A DNA stretch of 9,942 bases from Salinisphaera sp035690525 (GTDB lineage Bacteria; Pseudomonadota; Gammaproteobacteria; Nevskiales; Salinisphaeraceae), in contig NZ_DASSKM010000009.1 in NCBI RefSeq assembly GCF_035690525.1, positions 1 to 9,942 on the forward strand, written 5' to 3'. Position numbers and translations under genes: made by a program. The notes under the pieces were generated by a model. It was not told the DNA's origin, made no database searches, and saw only the letters and a list, made by a program, of their open reading frames with translations. This document shows, piece by piece, positions 6,422 to 9,942 of this stretch. Each line of letters begins with the position of its first letter. Position 1 is the first letter of the stretch.

Positions 6422-7171
6422 ATGACCGATAAACCGAGACCGTGTTATCGCCGCATCCTGCTCAAGCTCAGTGGCGAAGCCCTGATGGGCGGCGCGGATT
6501 TCGGTATCGCGGCCGACGTGGTCGAACGGCTGGCCGGCGAGATCCGGGAGCTGGTCGAGGCCCGGGTCCAGGTCGCGCTGGTGGTCGGCGGCGGCAATAT
6601 CTTCCGCGGCGTCGGGCTGGCCGGCCGCGGCATGGATCGGGTGACCGGCGATCAAATGGGCATGCTGGCCACGGTGATCAACGCGCTCGCGCTGCAGGAT
6701 GCGGTCGAGCACGCCGGCCTGAACGCGCGGGTGATGTCGGCGGTCCGTATCAATCAGGTGTGCGAGGACTACATCCGCCGCCGCGCGATCCGCCACCTGG
6801 AGAAGGGCCGGGTCGTGATCTTCGCCGCCGGTACCGGCAACCCGTTCTTCACCACCGATTCCGCCGCCAGCCTGCGCGCGATCGAGATCAACGCCGATCT
6901 GATGTTGAAGGCGACCAAGGTCGATGGAATCTACAGCGCGGACCCGTTCACCGATGCCAACGCGCGCCGCTACACCCATCTGACCTACGATGAAGTCATA
7001 GATCAGCGTCTGGCCGTGATGGACACCACCGCGATCGTGCTGTGCCGCGACAACGGCATGCCGCTGCGGGTGTTCGACATCAACCGGCCGGGTGACTTGA
7101 TGCGAATCGCCATGGGCGCCGACGATGTCGGCACCCTGGTCGATAACAACACGACGAGAGCCAATCGATGA
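6422..7171 (+). CDS. pyrH: UMP kinase (uridylate kinase)
   Basis: PyrH phosphorylates UMP to UDP with ATP, the first step from UMP to the pyrimidine triphosphates; the bacterial enzyme is a hexamer of the amino-acid-kinase family, activated by GTP and inhibited by UTP. It has 249 aa, near the usual 240. Motifs: RILLKLSGEALMGG (11-24) for ATP, VVGGGNIFRG (54-63), the UMP-site DQMGMLATVINALALQD (77-93), AAGTGNPFFTTDSAA (135-149), and LKATKVDGIYSADP (162-175). The ATG at 6422 is chosen because it lies just before the conserved core; the ribosome binding site is weak (GGGA at 6407-6410). A TTG at 6392 is in frame but would be almost at the predicted transcript start. The 3' end overlaps frr by 4 bases (ATGA). 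Confidence 0.97.
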   Translation: MTDKPRPCYRRILLKLSGEALMGGADFGIAADVVERLAGEIRELVEARVQVALVVGGGNIFRGVGLAGRGMDRVTGDQMGMLATVINALALQDAVEHAGLNARVMSAVRINQVCEDYIRRRAIRHLEKGRVVIFAAGTGNPFFTTDSAASLRAIEINADLMLKATKVDGIYSADPFTDANARRYTHLTYDEVIDQRLAVMDTTAIVLCRDNGMPLRVFDINRPGDLMRIAMGADDVGTLVDNNTTRANR

Positions 7172-7725
7172 TCGACGATATCTACGCGGACGCCAGACAG
7201 CGCATGGACAAGACCGTGAGCGTCATGCGCGAGAACTTTTCCAAGATTCGCACCGGGCGTGCGAGCGCGAGCCTGCTCGATCATGTGACGGTCGATTATT
7301 ACGGCGTCGAGGTGCCGTTGAACCAGGCCGCCAATGTGGCCACCGAGGATGCGCGCACCATTAGCGTCATGCCCTACGAAAAAAGTATGGTGCAGAAGGT
7401 CGAGAAAGCGATCATGACCGCCGATCTTGGGCTCAACCCTTCCACCGCGGGCCAAGTGATCCGCGTGGTGCTGCCGCCGCTGACCGAGGAGCGACGGCGC
7501 GATCTGGTCAAGGTGATTCGCGCCGAAGCCGAGGATGCGCGGGTCGCGGTGCGCAACGTGCGCCGCGACGCCAACGCCGATCTCAAGGAGTTGGTCAAGG
7601 AAAAGGAAATTACCGAGGACGACCAGCACGCCGGCGAGGACCGTGTTCAGAAGGTCACCGATCAGCATGTCGAATTGATCGATAGCCTGCTCCAGGAAAA
7701 GGAGCAGGAACTGATGACGGTCTGA
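7168..7725 (+). CDS. frr: Ribosome recycling factor
   Basis: RRF splits the post-termination ribosome together with EF-G and GTP. At 185 aa it has exactly the E. coli length. The N-terminus MIDDIYADARQRM and block IRTGRASASLLD (27-38) belong to the long three-helix domain I; YYGVEVPLNQAANV (44-57) leads into domain II, with MPYEK (68-72) there; LPPLTEERRRDLVK (102-115) and RNVRRDAN (129-136, with the conserved R132) return to domain I. The start ATG overlaps the pyrH stop as ATGA, with GAGAG 7 nt upstream, so its translation is probably coupled to pyrH. Confidence 0.98.
   Translation: MIDDIYADARQRMDKTVSVMRENFSKIRTGRASASLLDHVTVDYYGVEVPLNQAANVATEDARTISVMPYEKSMVQKVEKAIMTADLGLNPSTAGQVIRVVLPPLTEERRRDLVKVIRAEAEDARVAVRNVRRDANADLKELVKEKEITEDDQHAGEDRVQKVTDQHVELIDSLLQEKEQELMTV
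7686..7708 (+). other. Perfect inverted repeat in the 3' end of frr
   Basis: CCTGCTCC (7686-7693) and GGAGCAGG (7701-7708) make a perfect 8-bp stem with loop AGGAAAA. It lies inside the last frr codons and ends 27 nt before the uppS start. There is no T-run, so it is not a terminator; it could affect uppS translation or mRNA stability. The frr protein needs these codons, so it may be a coding coincidence. Confidence 0.4.
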
Positions 7726-7735
7726 TCGGCGCGCT

Positions 7736-8455
7736 ATGAGCATTCCAGAGCATGTGGCCGTGATCATGGACGGTAACGGCCGCTGGGCCAGCGGGCGCGG
7801 CCTGCCGCGCGCGGCCGGACACCGCGCGGGCGCCAAGGTTGCGCACGAGATCGTCGAGACCGCCTCCAAGACGGGCGTCGGCACGCTCACGCTGTTCGCC
7901 TTTTCCAGCGAGAACTGGAAGCGACCGCGCCCGGAGGTGCGGCTGCTCATGGATTTGCTGCGTCGCACGATCCGCAAGGAGCTGGCATCGCTGGACGCGA
8001 ACAACGTGCGCATGCATTTCATCGGCGATCGCGCGCGTTTTTCGACCGCGCTCGCCAACGAAATGGCCTCCGCCGAGGCGCGCACCGCCGATAACACCGG
8101 TCTCAAACTGTTGATCGCGGTCGACTACGGCGGCCGCTGGGACATCGTACGCCGGGCGCGAGAGCTTGCCGGCGCCTGCGGCAAGGGCGAGCTCGATGCC
8201 GAGACGATCGACGAGAGCCATTTCAACGACGGCCTGAGCCTGGGCCCGTTCGGCCCGCCGGATCTGTTTATCCGCACCGGCGGCGAGCGCCGCATCAGCA
8301 ACTTCCTGCTCTGGGATCTGGCCTACAGCGAACTCTATTTCACCGATGTGCTGTGGCCGGACTTCGGCCCGGATCATCTCTACGACGCGCTGAACTGGTA
8401 TGTCGGCCGCGAGCGCCGCTTCGGCAGTCTGGCGGTGCCGGCGGTCCAGCGCTAA
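7736..8455 (+). CDS. uppS: Undecaprenyl diphosphate synthase (cis-prenyltransferase)
   Basis: UppS adds eight isopentenyl units in cis to farnesyl diphosphate, giving the C55 lipid carrier for peptidoglycan and surface polysaccharides. It has 239 aa against 253 in E. coli. Motifs: HVAVIMDGNGRWA (6-18) with the Mg2+-binding D12, FAFSSENW (54-61), YGGRWDIV (131-138), and IRTGGERRISNFLLWD (179-194) with R180 and R186 for the diphosphate, followed by E199 and YFTDVLWPDF. The residue before YGGRW is Asp where E. coli has Asn. The ATG is 10 nt after the frr stop with no good ribosome binding site, so coupling to frr is likely. uppS follows frr directly; in E. coli dxr lies between them. Confidence 0.97.
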   Translation: MSIPEHVAVIMDGNGRWASGRGLPRAAGHRAGAKVAHEIVETASKTGVGTLTLFAFSSENWKRPRPEVRLLMDLLRRTIRKELASLDANNVRMHFIGDRARFSTALANEMASAEARTADNTGLKLLIAVDYGGRWDIVRRARELAGACGKGELDAETIDESHFNDGLSLGPFGPPDLFIRTGGERRISNFLLWDLAYSELYFTDVLWPDFGPDHLYDALNWYVGRERRFGSLAVPAVQR

Positions 8456-8461
8456 CAAGGC

Positions 8462-9292
8462 ATGCTGGCCACCCGTGTTCTGACCGCCGCGGTGGCGTTG
8501 CCGCTCACGGTGCTGGCGATCCTGTTTCTGCCCGCGCTCGGTCTCGCGGCGGCCGTGGGTGTGCTCATGCTCGCCGCGGCCTGGGAATGGGGCGCGCTGG
8601 CCCGGCTCGATGCGGGCGGGCGTATCGGCTTCGTTTTGGTTGCGGGCCTCGTGATGGCGATCGCGCTCGGTCTGCGCGATGCCGGCGGCCCGGCATCCAC
8701 GGCGGCCGTGATCCTGGGGCTCGCCGCGCTGTTCTGGGTGGCGGCGGTCCGGCTCGTGCTGCGGTTTCCTGCCGAATGGAACGCGACGCTCGGCCGGCGT
8801 CCGTTGGCTTTGATCGTGGGGCTGGTGGTGCTGGTCGCGCCGGTACTCGCAGTCGCCTACGTCGATCAAGCCGACGAGGGGCCGTTGCTGGTGTTGCTGT
8901 TGTGCGTGATGATCTGGGGGGCCGATACCGGCGCTTATGCCGCGGGCCGCACCCTCGGCCGGCATAAGCTCGCGCCGCGGGTCAGCCCCGGCAAGACGGT
9001 CGAGGGCGCGATCGGCGGCTTGGTCGCAGCGATGATCGTCGGCGCACTGGGCGCGTTAGTGCTGGGCCTGGATGGCTGGCGTACACTCGGCATGGCGCTG
9101 TTGGGGGGCTGGATCGCGGCGATTTCAATCGTCGGCGACCTGACCCTCAGCATGTTCAAGCGCTCGGCCGGCGTGAAGGACAGCGGCCGGTTCTTTCCGG
9201 GTCACGGCGGGGTGCTCGATCGCCTCGACAGCATGCTCGCGGCGGCGCCGTGGTTCGTGATCGGCTTGTACATCGTGCTGCGGGCAGCTTGA
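8462..9292 (+). CDS. cdsA: Phosphatidate cytidylyltransferase (CDP-diglyceride synthase)
   Basis: CdsA is an inner-membrane enzyme that makes CDP-diacylglycerol from CTP and phosphatidic acid, the branch point for all phospholipids. It has 276 aa (E. coli about 285). The sequence is dominated by hydrophobic segments: about 6-40 (two helices), 55-71, 79-101, 114-134, 140-152, 183-203 and 207-226. The cytidylyltransferase signature lies at 230-256: S230, K233-R234, K239-D240, H248-G249-G250, D253-R254 and D256. Before it come IWGADTGAYAAGRTLG (151-166) and SPGKTVEG (175-182). The ATG is 6 nt after the uppS stop with only AAGG close to it, so coupling to uppS is likely. Confidence 0.96.
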   Translation: MLATRVLTAAVALPLTVLAILFLPALGLAAAVGVLMLAAAWEWGALARLDAGGRIGFVLVAGLVMAIALGLRDAGGPASTAAVILGLAALFWVAAVRLVLRFPAEWNATLGRRPLALIVGLVVLVAPVLAVAYVDQADEGPLLVLLLCVMIWGADTGAYAAGRTLGRHKLAPRVSPGKTVEGAIGGLVAAMIVGALGALVLGLDGWRTLGMALLGGWIAAISIVGDLTLSMFKRSAGVKDSGRFFPGHGGVLDRLDSMLAAAPWFVIGLYIVLRAA

Positions 9293-9340
9293 GCACTGCA
9301 CCGGCTAATCCACGACACCGTCTCATCGGCTGATCAGGGG

Positions 9341-9346
9341 TAGAAT
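9341..9346 (+). promoter_or_regulatory. Possible -10 element upstream of rseP
   Basis: TAGAAT matches TATAAT at 5/6 in the 129-bp gap between cdsA and rseP. No convincing -35 lies 16-18 nt upstream, and no terminator is seen after cdsA, so read-through from cdsA remains likely. No sigma-E-type GGAACTT/TCTAA pair is visible. Confidence 0.3.
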
Positions 9347-9421
9347 GCGTTACAAAGACCGATGCGATGGTATGGCTTGGCCCGGTTCGGCCGGCCGCAA
9401 TCGTGGGCGAGGCGCTGGCCG

Positions 9422-9942
9422 ATGACGCAATGGTTGATCTCGGCGGCGGCTTTCATCGTCGCGATCGGAATTCTGGTCTCGATCCACGAGTTCGGTCACT
9501 ATTGGGTGGCGCGGCGTCTTGGCGTGCGCGTGTTGCGTTATTCGATCGGCTTCGGCCGCAAGATCGCGGGTTGGACCAGCCGCAAGACCGGCATCGAGTA
9601 CTGGGTTGCGGCGATTCCGCTCGGCGGCTACGTCAAGATGCTCGACGAGCGCGAGGCGCCGGTCGCCGAAAACGAGAAGCGCTACGCCTTCAACCGGGTG
9701 CACCCTTGGCGGCGAATTGCGATCGTCGCCGCCGGCCCCGGCGTGAATATCCTGTTCGCCGTCGCCGCGTATTGGCTGGTTCTGTTGCTCGGCGTGCCCG
9801 GCATCAAGCCTATTCTCGGCGCCCCGGAGGCCGACAGTCCCGCGGCGCGCGCCGGCTTTCAGGCCAAGGATCGGGTGATCGCACTGGCGGGACAGCCGGT
9901 CGCCGACTGGCAGGACTTCCGATTGTCCCTGCTCGAACTCAG
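9422..9942 (+). CDS. rseP: RseP site-2 zinc metalloprotease, N-terminal part (cut by window end)
   Basis: RseP cuts membrane-bound anti-sigma factor RseA after DegS, releasing sigma-E for the envelope stress response, and clears leftover signal peptides. The frame is open for 173 codons to the window edge; the family is about 450 aa. The zinc motif HEFGH is at residues 22-26 inside the first membrane helix (about 5-27), followed by VRVLRYSIGFG and the conserved AIPLGGYVKMLDE loop. A second hydrophobic segment (about 100-122, after WRRIAIVAAGPGVN) leads to the start of the first PDZ domain (about 130 onward). The NxxPxxxLDG motif is beyond the window. GAGG lies 9 nt before ATG 9422. An in-frame ATG at 9362 would add 20 basic and aromatic residues and is less likely. 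Confidence 0.94.
   Translation, partial: MTQWLISAAAFIVAIGILVSIHEFGHYWVARRLGVRVLRYSIGFGRKIAGWTSRKTGIEYWVAAIPLGGYVKMLDEREAPVAENEKRYAFNRVHPWRRIAIVAAGPGVNILFAVAAYWLVLLLGVPGIKPILGAPEADSPAARAGFQAKDRVIALAGQPVADWQDFRLSLLEL

Noticed and set aside
7655..8965. 436-codon minus-strand open frame opposite uppS and cdsA
   Set aside because: It is antisense to intact genes, rich in Arg, Gln, His and Glu, and has no recognisable fold. A long frame is expected on the opposite strand in high-GC DNA.
9301..9335. Similar direct repeats CCGGCTAATC and TCGGCTGATC between cdsA and rseP
   Set aside because: They match at only 8 of 10 bases with a 15-nt gap and no other support; chance similarity is likely.
1..9942. 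Search for CRISPR arrays, insertion sequences, tRNA or rRNA genes, phage or defence genes
   Set aside because: I saw no regularly spaced repeats, transposase-like proteins, terminal inverted repeats or tRNA-like cloverleafs; nearly all sequence is accounted for by conserved housekeeping genes.

Overview
This is a chromosomal core-genome segment from a GC-rich gammaproteobacterium. The gene order glnD-map facing away from rpsB-tsf-pyrH-frr-uppS-cdsA-rseP is the classic gammaproteobacterial layout, and the proteins look like full-length members of their families. High G/C use at third codon positions and an acidic tail on ribosomal protein S2 would fit a high-GC, possibly salt-tolerant lineage, but the species cannot be named from this window.

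Layout. Positions 2-652 (+) hold the C-terminal part of an AldA-type aldehyde dehydrogenase. It converges on a minus-strand operon, map (4204-3437) then glnD (3435-760), across a 107-bp gap with a GC-rich hairpin. A 239-bp divergent intergenic region separates map from rpsB. It contains two candidate promoters whose -10 elements overlap on opposite strands, followed by a strongly structured leader of about 150 nt before rpsB. rpsB (4444-5355) and tsf (5417-6298) end at a good intrinsic terminator (6311-6341). A new promoter then starts pyrH (6422-7171), frr (7168-7725), uppS (7736-8455) and cdsA (8462-9292), all tightly packed. After a 129-bp gap comes rseP (9422 onward), cut by the window end.

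Functions. The window joins protein synthesis (S2, EF-Ts, ribosome recycling factor, Met removal by Map), pyrimidine nucleotide supply (UMP kinase), envelope building (undecaprenyl diphosphate synthase, CDP-diglyceride synthase, the site-2 protease RseP) and nitrogen sensing (GlnD). Growth-rate-dependent control is plausible for the rpsB-tsf unit, given its extended -10, GC-rich discriminator and structured leader.

No new enzymatic or defence system was found. The points worth a second look are regulatory and organisational: the rpsB leader with duplicated CAACCC blocks around the ribosome binding site, the acidic S2 extension, a hairpin over the rpsB stop followed by a 16-bp tandem duplication, and the absence of dxr from the place where it normally sits in this cluster.
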